Positions 17,570 through 26,603 of a stretch of DNA of 64,000 nucleotides are shown here, in pieces (positions within the stretch are counted from its first letter, which is position 1; every line of letters begins with the position of its first letter). The position numbers and the translations under genes were made by a program. The stretch lies in the NCBI GenBank assembly GCA_021794095.1, contig JAJYRN010000006.1:107494-171493 (forward strand). The letters run 5' to 3'. The stretch comes from Acidobacteriota bacterium (GTDB lineage Bacteria; Acidobacteriota; Holophagae; Holophagales; Holophagaceae). The notes under the pieces were generated by a model, which was not told the DNA's origin, made no database searches, and was given only the letters and a program-made list of their open reading frames with translations.

Positions 17570-19246
17570 TCAGCCCAGCTTGGTCAGGCTCGCGCCCACG
17601 GACTGGAGCTGGCCCACGACGGCTTCCATCTGGGCGAACTGGGCCTGGAGCACCAGCTTGCGCTGGGCCAGCCGGGCCTCGCCGGCGGTGATCTGCTGGG
17701 CCAGGCGGGTGTTGGCATCGGTGACGCTCTGGATGATCTCGGCCAACTGCCCCGTGGTGGAGGCCGTCATGTTGGTGACCAGATCCTGGACGGCCTGTCC
17801 CACGCCGCGGCTGAGGGTGAGGGTGCCGGTCCCGGTGCCGTTCACGTTCAGGATCAGGCCCTCGAGGGGGGTGCCCGTCTGGCCGACCAGCAGGCCGGAG
17901 GAGCCGCTCAGGGTGTAGGGCGTTCCGTTGACGGTGAAGGTGCCCGAGACGGCTCCATTGGGCACATACGAAGTGATGTTGAAGGCCACATCGCCCGTGG
18001 TGGTGGCCGATCCGCCCTGGTAGAACTGGACCGCCGCCGAGGTGGAGGTGCCGCTGAAGGCGAAGACGTTCTTGACGGCGGTGGGATCTTTCGCCAGGGC
18101 CGCCTGGAACGCGGCGGTATCCAGGCTCAGGGTGCCATCCTGGTTGATGGCCACGCCAACGCCACCGGCCGAGGTGTAGGTGGCGGTTGAGGGCAGCCCG
18201 CTGGGCAGGCCGGTGATGGCCGTGCGGATCTGGGAGAGCAGAGAGCGGGCGACGCTGTTGCCGTAGAGCGGCCCTCCCGACGCCGAAGCCGAGGTGAAGT
18301 CATGGAGCATGGCGTTGTACTTGCTGACCACATCCTGCATGGCGCTGGTGATGGTGGCGGTATCCATCGCCACGGAGAGGATGGTGGGGCTGGTCTGGCC
18401 GCCCTGCTTGAGGGTGAGCGTAAGCCCGCTCACCGCGTCCGTCACCACGTTGGAAGTCCGGGTGAGCTGGATGCCATTCACGGTGAAGAGGGCATCCTTG
18501 GCCACATCCGCAGTCCCGGACGCCAGCCCGCCCGTGAGGGTGGTGGGGGAGGTCATGCTGTCCACGGTGCCCGCGGTGATGCCCAGGGTGTTCACGGCGC
18601 CGCCGGCGGTGACATCGGCGAGGGTGACCACGCCCGAGGTCTTGCCGGTGCCCGTGCTGGTGGCGGTGACCACCAACTGGTAGGGGTTGGTTCCCGATCC
18701 CGTGTTGATGATCGTGGCCTGGACGCCCGCCCCGGAGGCGTTGATGGCATCGCGCAGGCCAGAGAGGTTGTTCTGGCCGCTGCCCAGGGTCAGGGTCTTG
18801 ATGGTGCCATCGGTGCCCTCCACCGCGAAACTCGCCGTGGTGCCCGTGAAGATGGACGTAGCCAGGGGATCGGCCACGGCCAGGTTGGTGGGCACCCCCC
18901 CCGAAAGGGTGGGCGAAATACGCCCAGCCGTGGCGATCTGACTGACCTGAATGTCGTAATTGCCTAGCGTCGCGCCGGTGGCCGTAGCGGTGACGTAGGC
19001 ATTGGTGCTGTCGGAGCTGGTGACAGTCTGGGCGCCGAAGCTGGTGCCATTGAGTGTGGCGAAGCTGGTGGACAGGGCCGTCATGTCCGTCTGGATGGAC
19101 TGGTAGGCCGCGATCGCCTGGGTGTTCAGGGTCTGCTGGGCGATCATCGCCTGGACGGGTTGCCCCTCCTGCTGCAGGATCGCGTTCACATAACTATCCG
19201 TCTGAAGTCCCGTGGACAGACCCTGGAAGCTCAATGGGGAAGACAT
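17570..19246 (-). CDS. fliD: Flagellar hook-associated protein 2 (filament cap) FliD
   Basis: The predicted protein has 558 residues. The N-terminus (SPLSFQGLSTGLQTDSYVN) and the following coiled segment with QTLNTQAIAAYQSIQTDMTALS match FliD, which forms the pentameric cap for flagellin polymerisation. A DFASVSASG-type variable middle with low-complexity Thr/Ala/Gly repeats follows. The C-terminal coiled coil (LAEIIQSVTDANTRLAQQITAGEARLAQRK) is the filament-contacting D0 helix. Its ATG at 19246 is preceded by GGAGG 5 nt upstream. The start lies 27 bp after flaG. Confidence 0.92.
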   Translation of the reverse strand: MSSPLSFQGLSTGLQTDSYVNAILQQEGQPVQAMIAQQTLNTQAIAAYQSIQTDMTALSTSFATLNGTSFGAQTVTSSDSTNAYVTATATGATLGNYDIQVSQIATAGRISPTLSGGVPTNLAVADPLATSIFTGTTASFAVEGTDGTIKTLTLGSGQNNLSGLRDAINASGAGVQATIINTGSGTNPYQLVVTATSTGTGKTSGVVTLADVTAGGAVNTLGITAGTVDSMTSPTTLTGGLASGTADVAKDALFTVNGIQLTRTSNVVTDAVSGLTLTLKQGGQTSPTILSVAMDTATITSAMQDVVSKYNAMLHDFTSASASGGPLYGNSVARSLLSQIRTAITGLPSGLPSTATYTSAGGVGVAINQDGTLSLDTAAFQAALAKDPTAVKNVFAFSGTSTSAAVQFYQGGSATTTGDVAFNITSYVPNGAVSGTFTVNGTPYTLSGSSGLLVGQTGTPLEGLILNVNGTGTGTLTLSRGVGQAVQDLVTNMTASTTGQLAEIIQSVTDANTRLAQQITAGEARLAQRKLVLQAQFAQMEAVVGQLQSVGASLTKLG

Positions 19247-19273
19247 GGGAACCTCCGCGCATACGGGAGGGCG

Positions 19274-19687
19274 TCAGCCCTCCTTGTCCACCAGCACGCC
19301 TGCGGCGCCCTTGGGTTGGTCCAGCTCGCGCAATTTCCGGGCCATGGCCAGCACTTCTTCCGAAGGCACCTGGTAGATCACTTCCTTGGTGACGGGATTG
19401 ACGACCTTGAAAAGGAACCGGCCACTGGACTTGTCCACATCGAACTGGAGTTCCGAAGGTGCCTTGGCCAGGTACTTCTGGACATCCTGGGCCGCCGCAT
19501 GAAGGGCGGCGGAGGAGGATGGGGAAGCCGTCGGCGCAGCCTGCCCACCCGGCCCGAGGGCCTGGGTTGCGGGGGAAGGGGAGGGGTCTGGAGCCGAGGG
19601 AGCCCGGGACACCATCGCGGTGGCGGCCGGGATCGTTGGCGGAAGGCCCGGCGCCAAGGTCCCCAGTGGGTTCACTTGATCAGCCAT
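19274..19687 (-). CDS. flaG: Flagellar protein FlaG
   Basis: The predicted protein has 137 residues. The ATG at 19687 is chosen because GAGGAG lies 7 nt upstream; an ATG five codons earlier has none. A disordered Pro/Ala/Ser N-terminal half precedes the FlaG domain, with LQFDVDKSSGRFLFKVVNPV, TKEVIYQVPSEEVLAMARKL and LVDKEG. FlaG proteins influence filament length in several species. It sits between flagellin and fliD, the usual place. Confidence 0.85.
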   Translation of the reverse strand: MADQVNPLGTLAPGLPPTIPAATAMVSRAPSAPDPSPSPATQALGPGGQAAPTASPSSSAALHAAAQDVQKYLAKAPSELQFDVDKSSGRFLFKVVNPVTKEVIYQVPSEEVLAMARKLRELDQPKGAAGVLVDKEG

Positions 19688-19760
19688 GGTGGCACTCCTC
19701 ACCGAAGAAATCCGGGGGAGGACGGATGATCCGCCTCCCCCGGTTGCTCAGGGATTCCGG

Positions 19761-20555
19761 CTACCGGAGGAGCGCCAGGATGGACTGGCCCGCCTGATTG
19801 GCCTGACTGAGGGCGCTGATGCCGCTCTGGTTCAGGATCTGATACTTGGAAAGGTTCACCACCTCGTCCGCGACGTTGGCGTCCGTGATCTGGCTGTAAG
19901 CCGCGGTGAAGTTCTGCACCTGGATGCCCAGGGTGCTGGAAATGGCCGACAGCTCCTGTTCGGAAGCTCCGATGGTGCCGCGCAGGGCGGACACGGAGGT
20001 CAACATGGCCGAGATGCTGGCGGCAGCTGTAGCGGCGAGTGCGGCCGTTGAGAGGGCGTTGGCAGTGGACAGAGTGTTAAAGGTGGTCACGGAGATACTT
20101 ACGGTGCCGAACCCGCCGGCAGCGACGGCAAGCGTATTCGCGCTGAAGACGGAGGTGCCACTGAACGTCGTGTTGTCTTGGATGTTCTGGATCGTGGTGA
20201 TGATGTTCTGGAACTCGGCGTCCAGGGCGGCCCGGCCCGTGGTGTCCACCGTGCCCGTCTGGGACTGCTGGGCCAGCTGGGCGGCGCGGGTGAGCAGGTT
20301 GGTGACGGTGTCCAGCACACCGTCGGCCACCTGCAGGAAGGAGGTGGCGTCGTTGGTGTTGCGCTGGGCCTGGCCCGCGATCTTGATATCCGCGTTCAGC
20401 TTGTTGCTGATGGCGAGACCGGCAGCATCGTCCGAGGCCTGGTTGATGCGCTTGCCCGTGGTCAAGCGCTGAATGGTCTGCTGCAGGCCCTGGTTGGTGA
20501 TCCCCAACTGACGGCTGGCGCCGAGGGCCGCGATGTTATTAAGAATGGACGGCAT
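19761..20555 (-). CDS. fliC: Flagellin
   Basis: The predicted protein has 264 residues, a short flagellin. The conserved D0/D1 N-terminus (SILNNIAALGASRQLGITN, RLTTGKRINQASDDAAGLAI) and C-terminus (NFTAAYSQITDANVADEVV, QILNQSGISALSQANQAGQSILALLR) are complete. The variable centre is only about 80 residues, rich in Ala, Thr and Ser, which are possible O-glycosylation sites. A sigma-28-like promoter lies upstream. The divergent neighbours are two glycosyltransferase genes, consistent with flagellin glycosylation. Confidence 0.95.
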   Translation of the reverse strand: MPSILNNIAALGASRQLGITNQGLQQTIQRLTTGKRINQASDDAAGLAISNKLNADIKIAGQAQRNTNDATSFLQVADGVLDTVTNLLTRAAQLAQQSQTGTVDTTGRAALDAEFQNIITTIQNIQDNTTFSGTSVFSANTLAVAAGGFGTVSISVTTFNTLSTANALSTAALAATAAASISAMLTSVSALRGTIGASEQELSAISSTLGIQVQNFTAAYSQITDANVADEVVNLSKYQILNQSGISALSQANQAGQSILALLR

Positions 20556-20627
20556 GGCATCCTCCTTGATGCGCTGGGCAGCATCCGTGCTGCCGGTTGG
20601 TCACGGGGAATCCCCGATCACTTCTTC

Positions 20628-20655
20628 GCTTCGGCCAGGTGCCCCTGAACCTTTA
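20628..20655 (-). promoter_or_regulatory. Sigma-28 (FliA)-like promoter for flagellin
   Basis: On the minus strand, TAAAGGTT (20655-20648) is followed after 12 nt by GCCGAAGC (20635-20628). The enteric FliA consensus is TAAAGTTT-N11-GCCGATAA, so the match is good in both boxes with one extra spacer base. A small hairpin (cgggg-aat-ccccg, 20604-20616) lies in the leader between the promoter and the start codon. Confidence 0.6.
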
Positions 20656-20699
20656 ATCTTTTTTTGGCCGACCCCGGACCTCCCCCCTAGGATGGACCC

Positions 20700-22013
20700 A
20701 TGCCTACCCTGTCCCTGGCCATGATCGTGAAGAACGAAGAGAAGAACCTGGGCCATTGCCTGGCTTCGGTGCAGGATCTGGTGGACGAGATGGTGGTGGT
20801 GGATACCGGCTCCACGGATGGCACCGTAGCCTTGGCCGAATCCTTCGGGGCCCGCCTCGGCCATTTCCCGTGGACGGGGGATTTCGCAGCGGCTCGCAAC
20901 GAAAGCCTTCGCCTCTGCACCGGCGACTGGGTGCTGGTGCTGGATGCGGACGAGGCCGTGGACGTCCTGGACCATCCCAAAGTCCGGGAGGCCATCGCCC
21001 AGACTGACTGCCAAGCCTACAACCTCATCAGCCGGAACTATTCGGAGACCTCGGACTGGCTGCTGCTCGACCAGGTGGCCCTCCCGAACACCAGCGACTA
21101 CACCGAAGGCGCCCAGTTCCCCTACTACGGGGATGCCTTCAACATGCGCCTGTTCCGGCGCTTCCCGGATCTGCGCTACGAGGGGCGCATCCATGAACTG
21201 GTGGTCCCCTTTTTCCTGAGGCGCCAGCTGCCCATGGGGGCGCTCGAGGTGGTGGTCCACCACTACGGGAAGCTGGATTACGCGCGGGAACGCGAGAAGC
21301 TGGGCCGGTATCTGGCCCTGGCCGAGCAGGATGCCGCGGCCCACCCCCTGAACGAACAGTGCCAGTTCAACCTGATGATCCAGGCCCATGCGGCCGGCAA
21401 GCATGAAACGGCGGTGCGGGCTGGGCTGGCCTACATCCGCCTCGTACCGCGCACGCTGCTCCGTGTGTACACCATTCTGGGCATGTCCCTCCAGTGCCTG
21501 AACCGCCACAAGGATGCCATCGCCTGTTTCGAGACGGTCCTGGGGGTTCAGGCCGACCACGCGCTGTCCCTCGAACGGCTCGCGCTGAGCCTGAGGGTCA
21601 TGGGGCGCGCCGAGGAGGCCCGGAAGCACCTGCTCGGGGTGCTGGAGGCAAGGCCGACCTACAGCCCCCCCTATTTCGCCCTGGCGGAGTTGGAAGAGCA
21701 GGACGGGCACCCGGATGCGGCCCGGGCCACCCTGCTTCGGGGCCTCCAGAAGCTGCCCGCCCATCCTCAAATGCATTTCATCCTGGTCCAGCTTGATCTC
21801 CGTCTGGGGCTTCCCGCCCAGGCGGCGGCTGATGCCTGGACCGCCCTCCAGGCCCTTCCGGAGGGGGGCGGCGGCCACTGGCATGCGCTGGTGGCGGGCT
21901 TCCTGCTCAAGGAGGGGCACACGGACCAGGGACGGGCCCTTCTTGGACAAGGGTTGTCCATTTTCAAGGATCACCCCGGGCTGCTTCGCCTTCAGTCCCT
22001 TGCGAGCGGCTGA
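20700..22013 (+). CDS. GT2 glycosyltransferase with C-terminal TPR repeats (copy 1)
   Basis: The predicted protein has 437 residues. Residues 1-200 are a GT-A fold family-2 transferase: LSLAMIVKNEEKNLGHCL, VVVDTGSTDGTVALAE, and the metal-binding DAD in WVLVLDADEAVDV (about residues 78-85). Residues 210-435 contain repeated TPR-like helix pairs (FETVLGVQADHALSLERLAL). Similar GT2-TPR proteins are often found beside flagellar genes. The gene is divergent from flagellin by 144 bp and is followed after 3 bp by a paralogue, which suggests that the pair glycosylates flagellin. The donor sugar is unknown. Confidence 0.8.
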   Translation: MPTLSLAMIVKNEEKNLGHCLASVQDLVDEMVVVDTGSTDGTVALAESFGARLGHFPWTGDFAAARNESLRLCTGDWVLVLDADEAVDVLDHPKVREAIAQTDCQAYNLISRNYSETSDWLLLDQVALPNTSDYTEGAQFPYYGDAFNMRLFRRFPDLRYEGRIHELVVPFFLRRQLPMGALEVVVHHYGKLDYAREREKLGRYLALAEQDAAAHPLNEQCQFNLMIQAHAAGKHETAVRAGLAYIRLVPRTLLRVYTILGMSLQCLNRHKDAIACFETVLGVQADHALSLERLALSLRVMGRAEEARKHLLGVLEARPTYSPPYFALAELEEQDGHPDAARATLLRGLQKLPAHPQMHFILVQLDLRLGLPAQAAADAWTALQALPEGGGGHWHALVAGFLLKEGHTDQGRALLGQGLSIFKDHPGLLRLQSLASG

Positions 22014-22016
22014 ACC

Positions 22017-23342
22017 GTGGCCCCCCGCCTGAGTCTCGCCATGATCGTCCGGAACGAGGCGGACCGCCTGGGCGCCTGCCTGGACTCGCTCCAGGGCCTC
22101 GTGGACGAGAAGGTGGTGCTGGATACCGGCTCCACCGATGCCACGGTGGCGATCGCCGAAGCCCGGGGCGCGAAGGTGGGCTCCTTCGCCTGGGTGGATG
22201 ACTTTTCCGCCGCCCGGAATGAGAGTCTCCGCCTCTGCAGTGGCGACTGGGTGCTTGTCCTCGACGCCGATGAGCGCCTGGATGCCGAGGGTGCGGCTGC
22301 CATCCGGGCGGCCCTCCACCGGCCGCAGGTCGAGGGGTTCCTGCTCACCATCCGCAACTACCTCCCCAGCGGCGCCTACCTGGGCATCCACGGGGGATCC
22401 TCGCCCAACCGGGGCGGGTTCCCGGGCACCGAACACCTGGCCTTCTGCACGGAGTTTTCCGCCCTTCGCCTGTTCCGCCGCCGGGAGGGCATGGCCTATA
22501 CAGGCCGGATCCATGAAGTCCTTGATCCCGCCTTCGAAACCCATGGATGGCGCTCCGCTCCGCTGGCCGCCGTCATCCATCATCTCGGCAAGGCTGAACC
22601 GGATCGGGAGCAGGCCAAACAGCGCGCCTATTTCCAGCTCGCGCAGGCCGAGGCCCAGGAGCATCCCGGGGATTCCCGCGCCCAGTACAACCTCCTTCAG
22701 GAAGCCGCGATGACGGGCGCCTGGGAAGCCTGTGCCGAAGCCGCGCGGGCCTTTCTTCGGCTACGCCCCCGAGCGCCCCTGAAGGTCTTCCTGGAGGGGG
22801 CCCGGGCCTTCCGGGAGCTGGGCCGCCTGGACGAAGCGGAGGCGATCCTCGCCCAGGCCCCTGCATCGCCCGACACTCGCCCCATTCGTCTGGTGGCGGA
22901 AGCGGAGCTCCGATTCGCGCGCGGGCAGGCGGATCGGGCCCTGGCTGCACTCCTGGAGGCCATCTCCGCCGATCCCCATTCCACCCTTTCCTTCCTGCGG
23001 CTCGGCCGATGGCTCCAAGAGCAAGGCGACTCCGAAGCGGCCCGCGATCTGCTCCGGGCGGGGCTGGACCAGAACCCGCGGGACCTCCTGCTCTGGGAGG
23101 CCCTGGTGGGGGTTTCGGCGGCCGAAGGGGACCTGTCCAGTGCTGCCCGCGATGCCTGGGATGCGCTCGCAGCCTTTCCAGAAGGGGGGCGAGGGCTTTG
23201 GCACCAGATGGTGGCTCACGCCTTGCTCCAGACGGGCAGTGTTGTGGAGGCTGCCGAGGTCGTGGCCCGGGGGCTCGCAGCCTTTCCGGATGAGCCCGAA
23301 CTCCGGCGCTTGGCGGCCCAGATTCCGTCTGAAGGCCGATAG
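22017..23342 (+). CDS. GT2 glycosyltransferase with C-terminal TPR repeats (copy 2)
   Basis: The predicted protein has 441 residues and starts at GTG 22017, 3 bp after the previous stop. It is a clear paralogue of the upstream gene: LSLAMIVRNEADRLGACL, VVLDTGSTDATVAIAEARG, and WVLVLDADERLDAEG hold the GT-A active site. The C-terminal half again has TPR-like helices. The VDEMVVV/VDEKVVL and RNESLRLC stretches are shared between the copies, while the TPR parts differ more. This looks like an old tandem duplication with divergence of substrate or partner binding. Co-translation with the first copy is likely. Confidence 0.8.
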   Translation: MAPRLSLAMIVRNEADRLGACLDSLQGLVDEKVVLDTGSTDATVAIAEARGAKVGSFAWVDDFSAARNESLRLCSGDWVLVLDADERLDAEGAAAIRAALHRPQVEGFLLTIRNYLPSGAYLGIHGGSSPNRGGFPGTEHLAFCTEFSALRLFRRREGMAYTGRIHEVLDPAFETHGWRSAPLAAVIHHLGKAEPDREQAKQRAYFQLAQAEAQEHPGDSRAQYNLLQEAAMTGAWEACAEAARAFLRLRPRAPLKVFLEGARAFRELGRLDEAEAILAQAPASPDTRPIRLVAEAELRFARGQADRALAALLEAISADPHSTLSFLRLGRWLQEQGDSEAARDLLRAGLDQNPRDLLLWEALVGVSAAEGDLSSAARDAWDALAAFPEGGRGLWHQMVAHALLQTGSVVEAAEVVARGLAAFPDEPELRRLAAQIPSEGR

Positions 23343-23344
23343 GC

Positions 23345-24781
23345 CTACTCCCGCTCCTGGCGCCCCAGCATGGCGCGGAGCCCTGAGCCTAGACGTCCGA
23401 GGATCGTGGGCTCCCCCTCCTGCCCGGACTGGGGCACGGGTGGGGCCGCGACCAGGTCCGTGGGCACGGCGACGGAGGGATCCAGGTCGAGGGCGCGGCG
23501 GAAGCAGCCCTGGGCGTTGGCTTTGAAACCTTTGCGGTGGTAGAGCTCGCCCATGAGGGCCCAGGGTTCGGCGGCCTTGGGCTTGAGGCGGGAGGCGGCC
23601 TGGAGGGCTTCGATGGCGCGGGTGGACCAGGCGGGATTGGAGATCCGCAGGCGGCCCAGCAGCAGCCAGGTTTCGTAGGCCTCGGGGGAATCGGCATCCA
23701 GCTTGACCGAGTGTTCGAGGGTGCGGATGGCTTCGCTGGTGCGGTCCTGCATCAGGTAGGACTTGGCTTTGACGAAGAGCTTCCGGGCCCGGAGTGCGGG
23801 TGTATCCGCCACGTCCGCCTCCGGTGGTGCCGGAAGGGGCGGCGACAGAAGGGCTGGCGCAGGAGGCGGAGGCGGCACATCCAGTTCCAGGGCTCCGCCG
23901 GCGTAGGAGGCCGGGCCACCGAAGGCGTCCGAGGGGACGGGCTGATCCAACTCCGGTTCCAGATCCTCCGGCAGGATCTGGATGGATTCCACTTCGATGG
24001 GCGGAGGGGGGGGTGGCGCTGGAGGCGGTGGGGTCGCGGGCGGGGGCTCGGTTCGGGGGAGCAGGGGCAGGGTGCCACGGGTCAGGCGCAGGCCGCCCAG
24101 GGTCCAGAGGGAGGCCACCAGGCGCGTGGCGACGGTGGATTCCAGGCCCGTGAGGGAGGTGAGCGTGTCGCAGCCCAGGGGTTCGCTGCCCATGAGCGAC
24201 ACGGCGTAGGCGATGCGTGGATTCAGGGGCAGGTCGGCCAGGGTCAGCAGCAGATCCTGGGGCGCCTGCCAGCGCCAATCCGGTTCACTGCGGAACATCT
24301 CCTGCAATTCCTGATCAATCTGGGCGGTCTGGAACACATCCCAGACCAGACGCCGGTGGTCCAGGCTGAACTGGAGATCCCCGCTGAGGCTCCCGGCCAG
24401 TGGACCCGGCAGCCAGGTCAGCTGCAGGATCGGGTGTTCCAGCGCGTGCAGCAGGATGGAGCCCAGCAGTTCATGCAACTGGGCATCGCGCTCCTGCTGG
24501 GTCATCAGGCCCCACTGCACGACCCGGTCGCCCACGCGGGCGCCTTCGCCATCGGCCAGCAACTCCTTCAGGGCGGCCATGTCCAGCACGCCGCGGCGGA
24601 TGAGGAAATTGCCGAACTGCTCACCCCCGGCATCGCTGTGCAGGTAGCGCAGGTTCCCGCCGGACCAGTAGAACCGGCGGACCCCATCGTTCTGCTCAAG
24701 GACGAGTTCGCCTTCGGCCGCCTGCTGATGCAGGGAGCCCATCAGGGCCGGCAGAAAAGGACGGACACGTACGGCGGGCAC
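23345..24781 (-). CDS. DUF4388/PatA-like N-terminal protein with TPR repeats
   Basis: The predicted protein has 478 residues. The start is GTG 24781, with GGGAG five bases upstream. Residues 15-75 (QAAEGELVLEQNDGVRRFYW, LHSDAGGEQFGNFLIRRG) resemble the DUF4388/PatA N-terminal domain seen in signalling and gliding-motility proteins. A long Pro-rich linker (residues about 245-330) follows, then TPR-like repeats at about 340-440 (EAIRTLEHSVKLDADSPEAYE, EALQAASRLKPKAAEPWALM). No signal peptide is visible, so it is probably cytoplasmic. It converges on the GT2-TPR pair with only 2 bp between stops. Confidence 0.6.
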   Translation of the reverse strand: MPAVRVRPFLPALMGSLHQQAAEGELVLEQNDGVRRFYWSGGNLRYLHSDAGGEQFGNFLIRRGVLDMAALKELLADGEGARVGDRVVQWGLMTQQERDAQLHELLGSILLHALEHPILQLTWLPGPLAGSLSGDLQFSLDHRRLVWDVFQTAQIDQELQEMFRSEPDWRWQAPQDLLLTLADLPLNPRIAYAVSLMGSEPLGCDTLTSLTGLESTVATRLVASLWTLGGLRLTRGTLPLLPRTEPPPATPPPPAPPPPPPIEVESIQILPEDLEPELDQPVPSDAFGGPASYAGGALELDVPPPPPAPALLSPPLPAPPEADVADTPALRARKLFVKAKSYLMQDRTSEAIRTLEHSVKLDADSPEAYETWLLLGRLRISNPAWSTRAIEALQAASRLKPKAAEPWALMGELYHRKGFKANAQGCFRRALDLDPSVAVPTDLVAAPPVPQSGQEGEPTILGRLGSGLRAMLGRQERE

Positions 24782-24941
24782 GCAGGCTCCCGGTGGATGT
24801 GGCCCCTACAGTTGCATGTCCCGCGCCAGGATTCCAGTCCTGAAACGCCTTACGTGATGCCGGGATATCCCAAGAGTCTTGGCCGAATGGGGGTTCGGGC
24901 CTATGCTTTCCCGTCATCCACCCCGCCCGGGAGGGAGTCGC

Positions 24942-26603
24942 ATGTTCGAAAAGCTTGGCAAGTTCGAGATCCGGCGGGTCCTGGGGAACGGCGCCATGGG
25001 TGAGGTCTACCTGGGGGTGGACCCCTCCATCGGGCGGGAAGTGGCCATCAAGACCATCCTCCCCGCGGCGGCCCAGGGCGGGGAGGCCAAGGAGCGGTTC
25101 GCCCGGGAAGCCCGGGCGGCGGGCGTGCTGAACCACCCCAACCTGGTGACCATCTACGAATTCGGCGAGGACCAGGGCGTGCTCTACATCGCCATGGAGT
25201 TCGTGAAGGGGCACGACCTCGATGAATTGATCCAGCAACAGGCGCTCACCCGCTCGGAGATCCTGGAGGTGCTGGCCCAGGTCTGCGATGGCCTCGGCTT
25301 CGCCCACCGGCAGCACATCGTCCACCGCGACATCAAGCCCACCAATGTGCGGGTGCACCAGGACGGTCGCCGCCTCCACGCCAAGGTGATGGATTTCGGC
25401 GTGGCCAAGATCAGCAATTCGGACATGACCGCCACGGGCATGGTGATGGGCACGGTGAGCTACATGGCGCCGGAGTACATCCGCACGGGCAAGCCCGATC
25501 CGCGCAGCGACCTCTTCGCCGTGGGCGTGATGCTCTATGAGGCCCTCAGCGGCCGGCGCCCGTTCTCGGGCGACACCACCCCCACCATCCTCTACAAGAT
25601 CGTCAACGAGCCGCCCGAGCCCATTGACACCACCCAGCTCCAGGGCATCAGCCCCGCCATCAAATCGGTGCTGGACCGCGCCCTGGTCAAGGATCCGGAC
25701 CAGCGGTACCAGACGGCGGAGGACTTCGCCAAGGCCCTCCGCGCCGCGAAGGATCCCTCCTGGATGGGCCAGCTGGAGGAAGCCACCTCGCTGTTGCAGG
25801 CCAAAGCTGCGGCCACCGCCACCACCGCCTCGGTGCCCGCGATTCCTCCGTCGCAGCCCACGGCCCAGCTGGCCGCGGCTCCGTTCCCTCCTGTGGCGCT
25901 CCCGCCGCTGACGGCCGTGCGCCCGAAGCGCGGAGCGGGGCTTTGGATCGGCACGGCGGCCCTGCTGCTCGCGGCTCTTGGCGCCGGCGCGTGGTGGAGG
26001 TTCCGTGCCCCTCGGCCGGCCCTCGCGCCCGCTGCCACTGCGCCGGCAGAGCCCATGTCGAATCCTGCGCCCCTGGGCCCCAAGCCTGCGCCCTCCAAAC
26101 CTGCCGCAGGGGCCGCTCAGATCGCCCCGCCGGTACCGGCCCCGCGGCCCCCGGCCGCCGCCCCGGCCCCAGCCCGTGAACCCGCACCGGTCCGCGCGGA
26201 ACCGGAACCGCGGCAGAAACCCGCTCCGCAGACCTCCGACGCGACCCCCCTCGACCAGCCCGGACGCTTCCAGGAGAGCCACCTGCAGCAGCTTCCCCCC
26301 AACGAGCGGATGAACCTGGGCAACATCACCCTGAGCGATGCCATCCGCCTGTACGACTCGGATCCTGACAAGGCCATCTACGGCTTCCGGCAGGCCCTCA
26401 AGGCCGATCCCTACAATGCCAGCGCCCACGCCTGGCTGGCGGCTGAACTCTACAAGCAGGGCCGGATCCCCGGGTTCAAGCAGGAACTGCGAGAGGCCCA
26501 CCGTCTGGGCCTCGTGGCGCGGATGATGCAGAACGCTCGCTTCCGCCGGGCCTTCAACCAGGCCCGCTTCAACCGGCAGCTCCCCGGCGAACTGGCCGAA
26601 TGA
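24942..26603 (+). CDS. Membrane-anchored Ser/Thr protein kinase (PknB-type) with TPR-like tail
   Basis: The predicted protein has 553 residues; ATG 24942 is preceded by GGGAGG. The eukaryotic-type kinase domain fills residues 8-280: G-loop GNGAMGEV (15-22), ATP-binding Lys 37, HRDIKPTN (128-135), DFG (151-153) and APEYIRTGKPDPRSDLFAVG. All catalytic residues are present. A Pro/Ala linker leads to one transmembrane helix (about 333-354), then a Pro-rich stretch and a helical C-terminal region outside the membrane. The stop overlaps the rnc start (ATGA), so kinase and RNase III are translated together; that coupling is unusual. Confidence 0.92.
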   Translation: MFEKLGKFEIRRVLGNGAMGEVYLGVDPSIGREVAIKTILPAAAQGGEAKERFAREARAAGVLNHPNLVTIYEFGEDQGVLYIAMEFVKGHDLDELIQQQALTRSEILEVLAQVCDGLGFAHRQHIVHRDIKPTNVRVHQDGRRLHAKVMDFGVAKISNSDMTATGMVMGTVSYMAPEYIRTGKPDPRSDLFAVGVMLYEALSGRRPFSGDTTPTILYKIVNEPPEPIDTTQLQGISPAIKSVLDRALVKDPDQRYQTAEDFAKALRAAKDPSWMGQLEEATSLLQAKAAATATTASVPAIPPSQPTAQLAAAPFPPVALPPLTAVRPKRGAGLWIGTAALLLAALGAGAWWRFRAPRPALAPAATAPAEPMSNPAPLGPKPAPSKPAAGAAQIAPPVPAPRPPAAAPAPAREPAPVRAEPEPRQKPAPQTSDATPLDQPGRFQESHLQQLPPNERMNLGNITLSDAIRLYDSDPDKAIYGFRQALKADPYNASAHAWLAAELYKQGRIPGFKQELREAHRLGLVARMMQNARFRRAFNQARFNRQLPGELAE

